DNA from: Bacteroidetes/Chlorobi group bacterium ChocPot_Mid
Lineage (GTDB): Bacteria; Bacteroidota; Ignavibacteria; Kapaibacteriales; UBA2268
Direction: 5' to 3'
Assembly: GCA_003731675.1 (NCBI GenBank)
Contig: RCNQ01000108.1
Location: forward strand, 1 to 32,139
Length of the DNA: 32,139 nucleotides
The notes beneath the pieces are model-generated. The model did not search any database, had not been told where the DNA came from, and saw only the letters and a list, made by a program, of their open reading frames with translations. A program made the position numbers and the translations under genes. Below, piece by piece: positions 1 to 8,680 of the stretch (position 1 is its first letter; every line of letters begins with the position of its first letter).

Positions 1-225
1 AAGGTTTAAATCTCGGAGAGCTTCGTTTTCAGTCAATAAGGCACCAGTATCTGGAATCCATGAAAATATTTCCTGAAGCCAACCAATGCTACCTATAACA
101 GCTGTTCTGAAGCCACCGATTCGGGATATATCGCCAACTGATATAAGATAAAGTGAGGCAATTACCAGAATGACATAGGTAAAGTATTCTTTGTATGCCT
201 TTATAAATTTCAGAAATCTTAGCAT
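1..225 (-). CDS. mreC: Rod shape-determining protein MreC, N-terminal 75 residues (truncated by window edge)
   Basis: This ORF is not in the supplied track because it runs off the left edge. Read on the minus strand from the ATG at 225 it stays open for 75 codons. It begins MLRFLKFIKAYKEYF, followed by a hydrophobic segment at about residues 18-30 that fits the single MreC membrane anchor. It ends in TENEALRDLNL, matching the start of the MreC coiled coil after the anchor. In the MreC family the periplasmic part links the MreB cytoskeleton to wall-synthesis enzymes. It starts 60 nt downstream of the mreB stop, the usual mreB-mreC order, so co-transcription is likely. No good Shine-Dalgarno sequence is visible. 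The call rests on position as much as on sequence, because the diagnostic MreC beta domains lie outside the window. Confidence 0.85.
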   Translation of the reverse strand, partial: MLRFLKFIKAYKEYFTYVILVIASLYLISVGDISRIGGFRTAVIGSIGWLQEIFSWIPDTGALLTENEALRDLNL

Positions 226-285
226 CTGTCATTAAGTAATTATCACAAAATAATAATGAAAATATGCAAGAGCATATTACCTGAT

Positions 286-1311
286 TTAATATCTTGAACT
301 TTTAATCAGCACAGCAGAATATTCAACAAGATTTTCAAGTACTTTTCCTGTTCCGCGCACAACCGAAGTCAACGGGTCATCTGCAACATGAACGGGTAAT
401 GAAGTTTGCCTTCTTATTCTTTCGTCAAGACCTTTGAGTAAAGCACCACCACCACTGAGCATAATTCCACGGTCGTAAATATCTGCGGCTAACTCAGGTG
501 GAGTCTTTTCGAGTAATGTTATGACTGCTTCGACAATTTCATTGACTGATTCTGCAAGTGCTTCTCGAACATCGGCAGATGTAACTCTGATTGCTTTGGG
601 AATACCGGAAACCAAATCCCTGCCTTTTACTTCTATTTCTAATTCTTCTTCGAGTGGCACAGCAGAACCAACCTGACATTTAATAATTTCTGCTGTTCTG
701 TCACCAATAAGTATGTTGTGGACAGATCTGAAGTATTTGATAACGTCAATTGTTAATTCATCACCTGCAGTTTTTATAGATTCGTCTGCAACAATTTTAT
801 CGAGAGCAATAACTGCTATTTCGGTTGTACCACCACCAATATCAACAATCATATTACCTGTTGCTTCGTGAACATTCAGTCCTATACCGATAGCTCCAGC
901 CATAGGTTCGGCTATAAGGTGTACTTCCTTAGCACCAGCGTGCTCACAGCTATCGCGAACGGCTCTTTTTTCAACTTCCGTAATTCCTGAAGGAACGCAT
1001 ACCACTACTCTTTTGGCGGGTTGCCAGCTTAATGAGACTTTACGGATAAAAGCTCTGAGCATACCTTCTGTAATTTCGAAGTCTGCGATTGCTCCATCCC
1101 TTAAAGGTCTTATAATTTTAACATCTCTATGTGTTTTACCGACCATAGCTTCAGCTTCTTTGCCGATGGCAATTATATGCTTGGTTGTTCTGTCGAATGC
1201 AACCACAGAAGGTTCGTTAAGGACGATTTGCTTACCTTTCATCCAAATTAGTGTGTTAGCAGTCCCTAAGTCGATTGCTACGTCGTTCGAAAATAATTTC
1301 AATACTCCCAT
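286..1311 (-). CDS. mreB: Rod shape-determining protein MreB (bacterial actin)
   Basis: A 341-aa protein of normal MreB length. The actin-fold ATP-binding signatures are all visible: phosphate-1 loop DLGTANTLIW (residues 14-23), phosphate-2 region VDIGGGTTEIAVIAL (about 155-170) and adenosine motif GIMLSGGGALLKGLDERI (about 283-300). MreB polymerises along the inner membrane and guides elongation-phase peptidoglycan synthesis in rod-shaped cells. It leads an mreB-mreC unit. The start is MGVLKLFSNDVAIDLG, with a weak AAAGAG-like ribosome site upstream. A candidate promoter lies about 50 nt upstream. The plus-strand ORF at 1013-1330 is its shadow. Confidence 0.98.
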   Translation of the reverse strand: MGVLKLFSNDVAIDLGTANTLIWMKGKQIVLNEPSVVAFDRTTKHIIAIGKEAEAMVGKTHRDVKIIRPLRDGAIADFEITEGMLRAFIRKVSLSWQPAKRVVVCVPSGITEVEKRAVRDSCEHAGAKEVHLIAEPMAGAIGIGLNVHEATGNMIVDIGGGTTEIAVIALDKIVADESIKTAGDELTIDVIKYFRSVHNILIGDRTAEIIKCQVGSAVPLEEELEIEVKGRDLVSGIPKAIRVTSADVREALAESVNEIVEAVITLLEKTPPELAADIYDRGIMLSGGGALLKGLDERIRRQTSLPVHVADDPLTSVVRGTGKVLENLVEYSAVLIKSSRY

Positions 1312-1359
1312 TAAACCAATATCTCTTTGATTTATAAAATTCTTATCAAATATAAACTA

Positions 1360-1392
1360 CAAAAATAGCAGTTTTTATCGGAAAATAACAAG
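1360..1392 (-). promoter_or_regulatory. Candidate mreB promoter (Bacteroidota type)
   Basis: On the minus strand TATTTTTG (1367-1360) matches the Bacteroidota -7 consensus TAnnTTTG. The tetramer CTTG (1392-1389) lies 21 nt upstream, a 3-of-4 match to the -33 TTTG. Transcription would begin near 1353-1356, giving a leader of roughly 45 nt. A second -7-like box, TATATTTG (1354-1347), has no partner. AT-rich DNA makes chance matches common. Confidence 0.3.
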
Positions 1393-1501
1393 ATTTTATC
1401 TTAACCGATATAAGTGCAATTAAAATAAAAACGATAATAAAATTGAAAATTGTAAAAAAATAATAAAATAGTAATTAAATCCACAGAATTATTCTTAATA
1501 T

Positions 1502-2140
1502 TTATTCATTTTTATTAAAACCTTGTATTTGCCACCCCTCAGTTTTTTGCATATCACTGTTCATGTTTGAAAATCTTACTCCGGTAAAAACAGCATTAGT
1601 TATGTTAACTGGTTTGATCAAAATATGCTGAGTAGCATGTAAATTGGATTTGCCAAAATAAACAGTATCGCAATCAACAGTAATATTATATAGAGAGCCA
1701 TAATTTTCAATTTTAATTCTCGCAGGTTTATTAAGCTGTGCTTTTATTGAATCAACCATGACAATGAGTCTTCCAGCTTCGGTTACTTTGCAACCATTAG
1801 TCGAGTATTGAAAATTAATATTACTATGTTTGTCGAAGTGGTCAGCGATTGTCCTGAAAAAGAAGTCAATTCCTTCTCCATCTTTTATATCAACTGTAAA
1901 ATCTGCTTGTAACTGGGTAACAGGTATTTCCTGACAATATAGGTCAACTAATCCACCACTATAAAGTGCAAAGGCATTTTTAGCGATTTTTTCAACGCTG
2001 TCAATATAGCCGATTTTAATTGCGGCAATTTCTTCCTCATAGGGTAAATTTTGATTGAGGTAGAACCTGTCAGGAGAACAGGACAGAAGAATCAAAATTG
2101 AGCTGAATATTAAGATTGTAATTTTCATGATAATTTTCAT
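1502..2140 (-). CDS. Hypothetical lipoprotein, 212 aa
   Basis: I do not recognise this family. The N-terminus is a lipoprotein signal: hydrophobic stretch ILIFSSILILLSC, with the lipobox cysteine at residue 21 followed by S. The rest is hydrophilic with alternating beta-type segments and no catalytic motif I can name. The C-terminal half (FGKSNLHATQHILIKPVNI) looks like a small beta-rich domain. The product is probably a periplasmic or outer-membrane lipoprotein. It follows the 470-aa lipoprotein with only 15 nt between them, so the two are very likely co-transcribed and may act together. Residue 5 is an alternative Met start. LptC was considered because of size and location, but no recognisable LptC motif is present. 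Confidence 0.75.
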   Translation of the reverse strand: MKIIMKITILIFSSILILLSCSPDRFYLNQNLPYEEEIAAIKIGYIDSVEKIAKNAFALYSGGLVDLYCQEIPVTQLQADFTVDIKDGEGIDFFFRTIADHFDKHSNINFQYSTNGCKVTEAGRLIVMVDSIKAQLNKPARIKIENYGSLYNITVDCDTVYFGKSNLHATQHILIKPVNITNAVFTGVRFSNMNSDMQKTEGWQIQGFNKNE

Positions 2141-2155
2141 ATTACTATGTGATAA

Positions 2156-3568
2156 TTATTTTTTATTGTATCGTAACTGTTCAGGGAAAAAGATTCTGTC
2201 CATTAATCCTATGCTTAATCCAACGTAAGTACGGGAAAAACTGCCGGGCAAGCCAATGGCGTCCACAATATCTTTTCCAAAACCTAAATCTGTTGAACCT
2301 GTGGCATATCCTAATAATAAACTTACATTAATAAACCCCGATTCTCCTTCTTCGAGTTTGTTAAGCACAAGGTTTACCCTCCCACCTACATTGATAAAGT
2401 TTGAAGGATAATAGTTATATTCAATAAATGGTTCAACAGATAGTTCATCAGATAATAGAGTCTGGAAGTATCCTATTCTGATTGGTAAAATACCTAAACC
2501 CCATTCTTTTTGTCCCATAACCATTAAGTTGATTAGTGAAGTTCCTGCATAGAATTTATTATTTAAAAAAGGAATTGCAACGGAAGCGTTGGCTAATTTC
2601 AAAGCAAATCCTTTTATGAAATTAGCTGAATCTTTACTGGTTGAGAGAGCAGATTCATCAGCACCTGTACTGAGCAAACCGAATTGTAAGAAGCCTACAT
2701 CCCAAGAGCTATGTTCATGTTCGTTCCATTCCTTTTCTGTTTCTTCAACCAAGTTATGAAAGTCGAGAACAGAAACACCAAGTCCAAAATATGGGAAAAA
2801 TACAGAAACTGATTTATCTCTGTAAGGATTTCCGGGATTGTCAATCAGTGGGCTCCAAGTTGGATTGAGACCACCAGCAAGACCAGCATATAATCTCATA
2901 TTCAATCCTCCGATAGAACCGACATCAAGTGAGCCTGAAACGTTTGCATACATAGAAGGATATAAACCTATTCCTGAGGTAATAGTAAATGCGACATAAG
3001 GTATATCTTCTACTAAATAGTACCGCTTTTTTGTATAGATGGAAAGAATACCCCAAAGTTGTTCAGTAGTAAGTGCACTCGGAGCAATTACTTCCAAACC
3101 ATTGACTCCCCAAGCCCAATTTTTGGCATCGTGAAACCATCTGAGACGTTGCTCAAAAAAGCCAAGTCGGTAAATTCCACCAGTAAACAAAGCATCTTTA
3201 TCACCAATATAAGAATCGGTCATATTTTGAAAGTTAGGATAAACTCCTAAAATACCAACTCCTATACCATGTTCTGAAGATGTACCCATTAGCCCAACAC
3301 TTTCGAACAATCCGTAACGAATGAAATCAGGGTATTTGCGTGTAACGATACTGTCATATTGAAGCATATCCCTTTGGTTTTTGAAAGTACGTGAACTCGG
3401 GAAGATTGTCCCATTGTCTCTGTTCCCGGGTGCATTATTAACAAAGTTTTGATATGTTGTATCTCTTAGGGTTATTGTATAAACATCTTCTTCGACCCGT
3501 GTTTGACCACAACTCATCAACAGAGTCAATACTCCGCTAATTAAGATAATGATTTTAGTGTTTTTCAT
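2156..3568 (-). CDS. Hypothetical outer-membrane lipoprotein, 470 aa, beta-rich
   Basis: I do not recognise the family. The N-terminus MKNTKIIILISGVLTLLMSC carries a clear lipobox with Cys20, followed by GQ, so the mature protein should be lipidated and exported. The body is rich in short amphipathic strands containing glycine and aromatic residues (for example GGLNMRLYAGLAGG and FINVGGRVNLVL). It ends near SRTYVGLSIGLMDRIFF, a pattern typical of outer-membrane barrel proteins. A lipidated N-terminus on a barrel-like protein is less common than a plain signal peptide. It is the first gene of a two-gene unit with the 212-aa lipoprotein. No promoter or Shine-Dalgarno sequence stands out in the 84 nt upstream. 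Confidence 0.75.
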   Translation of the reverse strand: MKNTKIIILISGVLTLLMSCGQTRVEEDVYTITLRDTTYQNFVNNAPGNRDNGTIFPSSRTFKNQRDMLQYDSIVTRKYPDFIRYGLFESVGLMGTSSEHGIGVGILGVYPNFQNMTDSYIGDKDALFTGGIYRLGFFEQRLRWFHDAKNWAWGVNGLEVIAPSALTTEQLWGILSIYTKKRYYLVEDIPYVAFTITSGIGLYPSMYANVSGSLDVGSIGGLNMRLYAGLAGGLNPTWSPLIDNPGNPYRDKSVSVFFPYFGLGVSVLDFHNLVEETEKEWNEHEHSSWDVGFLQFGLLSTGADESALSTSKDSANFIKGFALKLANASVAIPFLNNKFYAGTSLINLMVMGQKEWGLGILPIRIGYFQTLLSDELSVEPFIEYNYYPSNFINVGGRVNLVLNKLEEGESGFINVSLLLGYATGSTDLGFGKDIVDAIGLPGSFSRTYVGLSIGLMDRIFFPEQLRYNKK

Positions 3569-3652
3569 AATTCTATCACAATTTATTTATAATTTTTATT
3601 CCGATATTTTTAAATTTAATTATTATACACATTACTTTAATTTTAACATATT

Positions 3653-4330
3653 TTATTTAAAAAAAGAGTTTTGAGCAACACATTCAACACTTAAAGCAGC
3701 ATAGTTATTCAGTTCAGCAAATAGTATATCTCCATTAACTATCTGACCTACACCTTCTGGAGTTCCGGTGAATATGCAATCGCCAGGTTCGAGAGTGAAA
3801 ACCCGAGACAGATATTCTATTAATTTTGCAACAGACCTTTCCATATATTGTGTTGAGGAGTTTTGTCTTAATTGATTATTGACTTTGAGTGATAAATCAA
3901 AAAATGGTATCTGGTCACCAAAATTTTCCGCAGGAATGATTTCAGATATAGGAGCAGAGCTGTAAAATCCTTTTGCTACAGCCCAAGGTAATCCGTTATC
4001 CTTTGATTGTTTTTGAACATCTCTCATTGTTACATCAATACCAACTGCATATCCGGCGATGTAATTGATTGCATCATCTTCGGAGATATTTTTACATTCT
4101 TTACCAATAACGACAACAAGTTCAACCTCGTGATGAATGTTTTTTGACATATCAGGCAAGATTATTTTTCCACCATTCTCGATGTATGCCTGTGGTGGTT
4201 TAATAAAAATAATAGGGTCGGTTGCGACTTGCCCACCCATTTCTGCGGCATGCTTAGCATAGTTTTGCCCGACACAAAACATTGTTTTTACTTCGAGTTC
4301 TTTTCCATTTTTAAATTTATATTTTCTCAT
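3653..4330 (-). CDS. Fumarylacetoacetate hydrolase (FAH) family protein
   Basis: A 225-aa single-domain member of the FAH fold, of the short FAHD1/YcgM-like type. Visible hallmarks are FCVGQNYAKHAAEMG (18-32), FIKPPQAYIENGG (42-54), HHEVELVVVIG (66-76) with likely metal ligands Glu68 and Glu70, GIDVTMRD (97-104) with Asp99, and the C-terminal FTGTPEGVGQI. Family members cleave or decarboxylate acylpyruvates or related beta-diketo acids using Mg2+ or Mn2+, and the exact substrate cannot be told from sequence. It lies 26 nt downstream of the penicillin-binding protein gene on the same strand, so it is probably transcribed with it. No functional link to wall synthesis is evident. Expected location is the cytoplasm. 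Confidence 0.92.
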   Translation of the reverse strand: MRKYKFKNGKELEVKTMFCVGQNYAKHAAEMGGQVATDPIIFIKPPQAYIENGGKIILPDMSKNIHHEVELVVVIGKECKNISEDDAINYIAGYAVGIDVTMRDVQKQSKDNGLPWAVAKGFYSSAPISEIIPAENFGDQIPFFDLSLKVNNQLRQNSSTQYMERSVAKLIEYLSRVFTLEPGDCIFTGTPEGVGQIVNGDILFAELNNYAALSVECVAQNSFFK

Positions 4331-4356
4331 AAATCTTTTTGAAAAATCATTATAAT

Positions 4357-6522
4357 TTATTTATTTGTTTTTTTATCTTTTTCGTTTTCATTTAAGGTTG
4401 GGTTCCACTCTTTACCTTCCATTTGTCTTAATATTTCAGCGTTAGGATTAGTTGAATCAACTTTGGAATAATTAAAATCCCTTTTTTTGAAAGGTAGTGA
4501 AGGGTCACTATAAATTTTATTCATGAGTTTTCCCCAAAGAGGAGCGGCGGCAGTTGATGCGTAACCATAATCATTTGGGAAAGTAATTCTTCTGTCGTCG
4601 AAGCCAATCCAAAGCCCAGCAACAAGTTCTGGAGTAAATCCGATGAACCAGGCATCAGCAAAATCATTGGTTGTACCAGTTTTACCAGCAGCAGCACAAT
4701 TTTTGAAATATTTTCTTACAGTACTACCTGTCCCTCTGTCCACGACACCAGCCATCATATACGTCATCATATCAGCAATCTGAGGGTTAAAAACATCTGT
4801 GGCTCTGATTGCTTTTCTTGGTCTTTGGATGATGTTGCCCTGATAATCTTCAATACTGTTTACTGAATATGGTTTGACGTGAATACCATTATTAACAAAA
4901 GTGCCAAAAGCAGAAATTAAATCTAACGGGATAACTTCACCACCCGCACCAAGTGCAAGGGCAGGAACAGCCTGCAATTTGGATGTAATACCCATTCTAT
5001 AAGCAGTTGAAACAACCCTTGAAGGATTGGTAACCTCTGTAATTAATCTTGCGGCAACAGTGTTTATTGAAGCGGCTAAACCCTGATACAATGTAACAGA
5101 ATCAGAAGCAATATCTTTTCCTGAACCTCGAGGAACCCAGACTTCACCTGTGTAAGGGTCTTTATAGGAAAAGTAAGCTCTGGACATTTTGCTCTCTGGT
5201 GTCATGCCAGTCTCTAAAGCACATGCATAAACAATCGGTTTGAATGTAGAACCCGGCTGTCTTTGAATTTGTGTAGCATGATTTAATGAATATTTTGCAT
5301 CGGGGTGTTCTTCCATAAATTTTGGAGATGCTCCAACCATTCCAAGTATATTACCTTTTGTCGGGTCGAGTACCACAAGTCCGATTTGCAGTGTTGTGGC
5401 GGCGTTTTTGACTGAATCAATGAAATGTTGATTATATTTTAATCTTTGCTCAATTTGTTTCTTTTTTCTTTCGTCACCGGCAATGTAATCAGCACGCTTT
5501 TTAATTGCTTCCAAAATTAATTTATCAAGCAAGTCTTTGTTTCTTGACCATGACCAGTATCTATTGAATGTTTTTTGCAATTGAGTCATATGCTCTTTTA
5601 CAACTTCATTGGCATATTGTTGTATTTTAGAATTTAGCGTACTGTAAATTACTAAACCATCTCTATATAAATCTTTGTTTATCTGATTATCGGAGCTTAC
5701 TTGCCGGCGAATCATTTCGACGAAATGTGGAGCAGTCATAAATCTTCTGTGAACTGAAACGCCCCTTTCAGCTAAATGCAATTCTTCAGAAGCGGCTGAA
5801 GCTACCTGACCCGGGGTGAGATAGCCCTCATCTTCCATTAATTCGAGGACAAGATTTCTTCTCCTAATTGCTTTGTCGTAATCAACTGTGCCGTTGTAGT
5901 TTTCAGGATTTTTTAGAATTCCGACAAGAAAAGCGCATTCAGCTGTTGTTAATTCCTTCGGAGACTTGTTAAAATAAATTTCTGATGCAACCTGAATACC
6001 ATACGCACCTCGACCAAAGATAACAGTGTTGGCATAAAGTTCAAGAATTTCCTGCTTTGTATAGGTTTGTTCAATTTGTATGGCAATGAATGCCTCCTGG
6101 ACTTTTCTTTCGAGTGTGGTTCTTGGGTGTAAAAAAAGATTTCGTGCAAGTTGCATTGTAATTGTTGAAGCACCTTCCTTAATACCACCTGCTATTACGT
6201 TTTTAATTGCCGCTTTGACTACCCTTGATACATGAATTCCCCAATGGTCAAAGAATTTCCTGTCTTCGACTGCAATTAGTGCGTTGATAAAATCCTTAGG
6301 AATACTGTCGTAAGGAAGGTATATTCTTCTTTGTACTGAGAACATATCGAGTAGTTCACCATCTGAGCTGATAATTTGAGTAGCAAGGTTTTGTTTTGGA
6401 TTTTCCATCTGGTCAATTGATGGCAATCCATAGGAAATAACCGTCTGAATATAAAACCAAACAGCAAAGAGAAAAATGCCAAGAAGTATAAGCAACAAAT
6501 ATAGAAATTGTATTGGTTTCAT
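4357..6522 (-). CDS. Class A penicillin-binding protein (PBP1A-type transglycosylase/transpeptidase)
   Basis: A 721-aa bifunctional peptidoglycan synthase. One N-terminal membrane anchor occupies residues 6-27. The GT51 glycosyltransferase domain has EDRKFFDHWG (Glu86 as likely catalytic residue) and GASTITMQLARN (117-128). The transpeptidase domain has STFK at about 425 (acyl-enzyme serine), SIN at about 485 and KTGTT at about 615, so all three penicillin-binding motifs are intact. A charged insertion of roughly 60 residues (about 315-375) separates the domains, and the tail is short and lysine-rich. It starts 5 nt after the stop of the PD40/OmpA lipoprotein gene, so the two are translationally close. 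The product acts at the outer face of the inner membrane, polymerising glycan strands and cross-linking peptides. Confidence 0.97.
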   Translation of the reverse strand: MKPIQFLYLLLILLGIFLFAVWFYIQTVISYGLPSIDQMENPKQNLATQIISSDGELLDMFSVQRRIYLPYDSIPKDFINALIAVEDRKFFDHWGIHVSRVVKAAIKNVIAGGIKEGASTITMQLARNLFLHPRTTLERKVQEAFIAIQIEQTYTKQEILELYANTVIFGRGAYGIQVASEIYFNKSPKELTTAECAFLVGILKNPENYNGTVDYDKAIRRRNLVLELMEDEGYLTPGQVASAASEELHLAERGVSVHRRFMTAPHFVEMIRRQVSSDNQINKDLYRDGLVIYSTLNSKIQQYANEVVKEHMTQLQKTFNRYWSWSRNKDLLDKLILEAIKKRADYIAGDERKKKQIEQRLKYNQHFIDSVKNAATTLQIGLVVLDPTKGNILGMVGASPKFMEEHPDAKYSLNHATQIQRQPGSTFKPIVYACALETGMTPESKMSRAYFSYKDPYTGEVWVPRGSGKDIASDSVTLYQGLAASINTVAARLITEVTNPSRVVSTAYRMGITSKLQAVPALALGAGGEVIPLDLISAFGTFVNNGIHVKPYSVNSIEDYQGNIIQRPRKAIRATDVFNPQIADMMTYMMAGVVDRGTGSTVRKYFKNCAAAGKTGTTNDFADAWFIGFTPELVAGLWIGFDDRRITFPNDYGYASTAAAPLWGKLMNKIYSDPSLPFKKRDFNYSKVDSTNPNAEILRQMEGKEWNPTLNENEKDKKTNK

Positions 6523-6527
6523 GATTT

Positions 6528-8318
6528 TTAATTATTTAGAATTTTACTTAATTCAACACGTCTCAATCTCATCCGATACATTTCCATTTCTTCGTTTTCC
6601 TTTTTTATAAGAGGTTTAGATTTTCCTGCAGATTTTGTTTCGAGAATTTCTTCAGGTACACCTCTTTTGACTAATTCAGCTTTTACAAAATCTACTCTTC
6701 TTTTACCGAGGGTTAAATTATAATTAACGGTGCCGATATCATCAGTATGCCCTGTGAGGACAATAACTTTTATCTTATCTTTTGATTTGAGTATATTTTC
6801 AGCAAGGTTGTCCAGTTGCATCTGCCAAGTTTGAATTGTTTCGACACCATTGCTATCAAGGACGTACCTGTATGGGTTATCATAAACATCTGTAGGGAAG
6901 TTAATTCTAAGGGTTAGCATTTCAGGTATTCTGAAGTCTTGTTTTAATTCCTTGATATTGTCCAGCATATCAACATAAATTGAAGCTGTTTCAAAAAATA
7001 AATCCTTGGCTGAAGCAGTAACTTCGTATCTGACATCTTTATTCAGTTCGACTGAATATTTGCCATTTTTATCTGATTTAACTTCTTTGAAAACCGTATT
7101 ATCAGGCATTTTTTTGACTTTAATTTCTGCTTCATCAAGTTCTGTCAGAGTCACTGCCTGATAAACCGTACCTGTCAGAGTGAAAGTTTTAACAATCTCA
7201 ATTTTTGGTTCATCGAGTTTAATATCAGGATTAACGTTAAAATCAATATCTTTTTTAGCTAAATCGGGTTTGCTTGTCTCTTTTTTTGTAACATTTTTCT
7301 TGCGAACGAAGATGTCGAATCCACCTTCCATAGAAACAAAACTGGCTTTGTCAGCGTCCTGGTTAGAGCTATAGTAAAGCAAAGTATCTGCATCTGACGG
7401 ACTACTGGGGAAAAGTTCATCGAATTTTGTATTTAAAGGTGGTTTTAAGTTTTTGGGTTTGGAAAAAAAGAAGTCTGGATTTTTTAATTTATCTAAGTCT
7501 TTATTTTTAACTGCTGACCAGAATTCATCTGAAATTTCTGATTCAAATATATCATATCCCCCAACAGTTTGATGCCCTGCTGATGAAAACAATAATTTTT
7601 TACCATTTGAATTAACAAAAGGTGTGAGTTCGGAACAACCAGTATTGATATGACTTCCGCAGTTCATTGGCTCAACCCAGTCACCATTTTCGTCTTTAAT
7701 AGTAAACCAAATATCAGTATCACCAAAGCCGACCTTTCTGTCTGAAGCAAAGAAAAGGACTTTTCCATCGGGTGATAATGCAGGTTGAGATTCCCATGTA
7801 AATTCATTTTGGTGAATTTTTTTGCCCAAGGATTTTGCATTGTGAATGTAATTTCCGGAAAGTGTGCCTTCGTATAAATCAGATTTTCCTATCATCCCTT
7901 CAGTAGCTGAAACTGAGAAAATAATTTTATCTTTGTTCACAGACATTGAACCCGCATGACCTGATACTGGAATACCCAAACCAGATTCGAGTGTTCCGGA
8001 ATTATACTTAATCATTCTTGCAAGCATGACTCTTTGCCTTCCGGCATCGTCATAAACTAATGCAGTTTTTTTATTGTCCAGAAAGCATAGAGCCCATTCG
8101 TTGTCAATTGAATTTATTTGATTGACTTTTTCGAATGTGTAATATGAATCCAGAAATTTGTTGACTTCATAAGAAGAGTCATAAGCCATTCCTGACCATT
8201 GCTCTGGCTGACAAAGTATTTCAACAACAGGACAATTAACTTCCTTTTCCTTTGTTAGTTTTGTCATACAGCTAACAAAGAAAAGTGGTAAAAGTATTAA
8301 AAGTAAATATCTAATCAT
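6528..8318 (-). CDS. OmpA-family lipoprotein with PD40 repeats and carboxypeptidase-regulatory-like domain
   Basis: A 596-aa exported protein. Residues 1-17 form a lipoprotein signal (LLPLFFVSC, lipidated Cys17). PD40/WD40-like beta-propeller blades follow, for example SPDGKVLFFASDRKVGFGD and TPFVNSNGKKLLFSS. Next is a CarboxypepD_reg-like beta-sandwich (about 375-455, starting LTGTVYQAVTL). The C-terminus is an OmpA-like peptidoglycan-binding domain with GHTDDIGTVNYNLTLGKRR and a terminal RMRLRRVEL. This architecture is common in Bacteroidota, where the OmpA domain grips peptidoglycan beneath the outer membrane. It heads a probable unit with the PBP gene 5 nt downstream. An exact Bacteroidota promoter ends only 4 nt before the ATG, and no Shine-Dalgarno is present, so translation from a leaderless mRNA is suggested. 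The start is fixed by the signal peptide, since the next Met lies after the lipobox. Confidence 0.95.
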   Translation of the reverse strand: MIRYLLLILLPLFFVSCMTKLTKEKEVNCPVVEILCQPEQWSGMAYDSSYEVNKFLDSYYTFEKVNQINSIDNEWALCFLDNKKTALVYDDAGRQRVMLARMIKYNSGTLESGLGIPVSGHAGSMSVNKDKIIFSVSATEGMIGKSDLYEGTLSGNYIHNAKSLGKKIHQNEFTWESQPALSPDGKVLFFASDRKVGFGDTDIWFTIKDENGDWVEPMNCGSHINTGCSELTPFVNSNGKKLLFSSAGHQTVGGYDIFESEISDEFWSAVKNKDLDKLKNPDFFFSKPKNLKPPLNTKFDELFPSSPSDADTLLYYSSNQDADKASFVSMEGGFDIFVRKKNVTKKETSKPDLAKKDIDFNVNPDIKLDEPKIEIVKTFTLTGTVYQAVTLTELDEAEIKVKKMPDNTVFKEVKSDKNGKYSVELNKDVRYEVTASAKDLFFETASIYVDMLDNIKELKQDFRIPEMLTLRINFPTDVYDNPYRYVLDSNGVETIQTWQMQLDNLAENILKSKDKIKVIVLTGHTDDIGTVNYNLTLGKRRVDFVKAELVKRGVPEEILETKSAGKSKPLIKKENEEMEMYRMRLRRVELSKILNN

Positions 8319-8322
8319 AAGT

Positions 8323-8355
8323 CAAATTTATTTTATTATTTAATTTCCTATCAAA
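8323..8355 (-). promoter_or_regulatory. Promoter of the OmpA/PBP gene run, exact Bacteroidota consensus, predicted leaderless start
   Basis: Minus-strand TTTG (8355-8352), 21 nt spacer, TAAATTTG (8330-8323). This is a full match to the -33/-7 consensus TTTG-N19-21-TAnnTTTG described for Bacteroidota. Transcription should begin about 4-6 nt after the final G, which falls on the ATG at 8318. Consensus knowledge is established; use of this site is inferred. Confidence 0.55.
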
Positions 8356-8542
8356 TATCAATAGCTAATAACTATAATTTATATTTTATCTAAAAAATAC
8401 TATATATTAAGAAGTTATTAGTAACAGCAAAGATAACACTAATTAATGAAATAATAAAAAAGTTGGAGGGAAAAAATTATTTGACATTTTATATTTTGGA
8501 ATTTATTTTTTACTTTAATTACTAATTCGAGAATATAATTAT

Positions 8543-8574
8543 ATTGTGTCAGAATGTTATTTTGGTTATTTTTG
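8543..8574 (+). promoter_or_regulatory. Candidate corA promoter (Bacteroidota type)
   Basis: ATTG (8543-8546), 20 nt spacer, TATTTTTG (8567-8574). The -7 box matches fully and the -33 box 3 of 4. The predicted start near 8579 leaves a leader of about 100 nt before the corA ATG. Confidence 0.3.
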
Positions 8575-8680
8575 GAGTTGATTTTTAGCAGGTTTTTCAA
8601 TTTCACTTATGGAAATATTAGATAAGTATAAAATAGTTAAAACTGGTTGATCTTATTAATAAATTCTTAATATTTTAGAT

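Larger units (their letters stand above)
8319..8680. other. 362-nt divergent intergenic region
   Basis: Very AT-rich spacer between two divergently transcribed genes. It contains the exact minus-strand promoter at its left edge and a weaker plus-strand promoter candidate near 8543-8574. No ORF longer than about a dozen codons, no riboswitch-like fold (an M-box was looked for ahead of corA) and no repeat was seen. Confidence 0.7.

Noticed and set aside
1347-1354. TATATTTG box upstream of mreB as an alternative -7 element
   Set aside because: No TTTG-like -33 element lies at the required 19-21 nt. The neighbouring box at 1360-1367 has a better partner.
8319-8680. Possible Mg2+ riboswitch ahead of corA
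   Set aside because: No M-box-like conserved core or stable GC stem could be found in this very AT-rich spacer.
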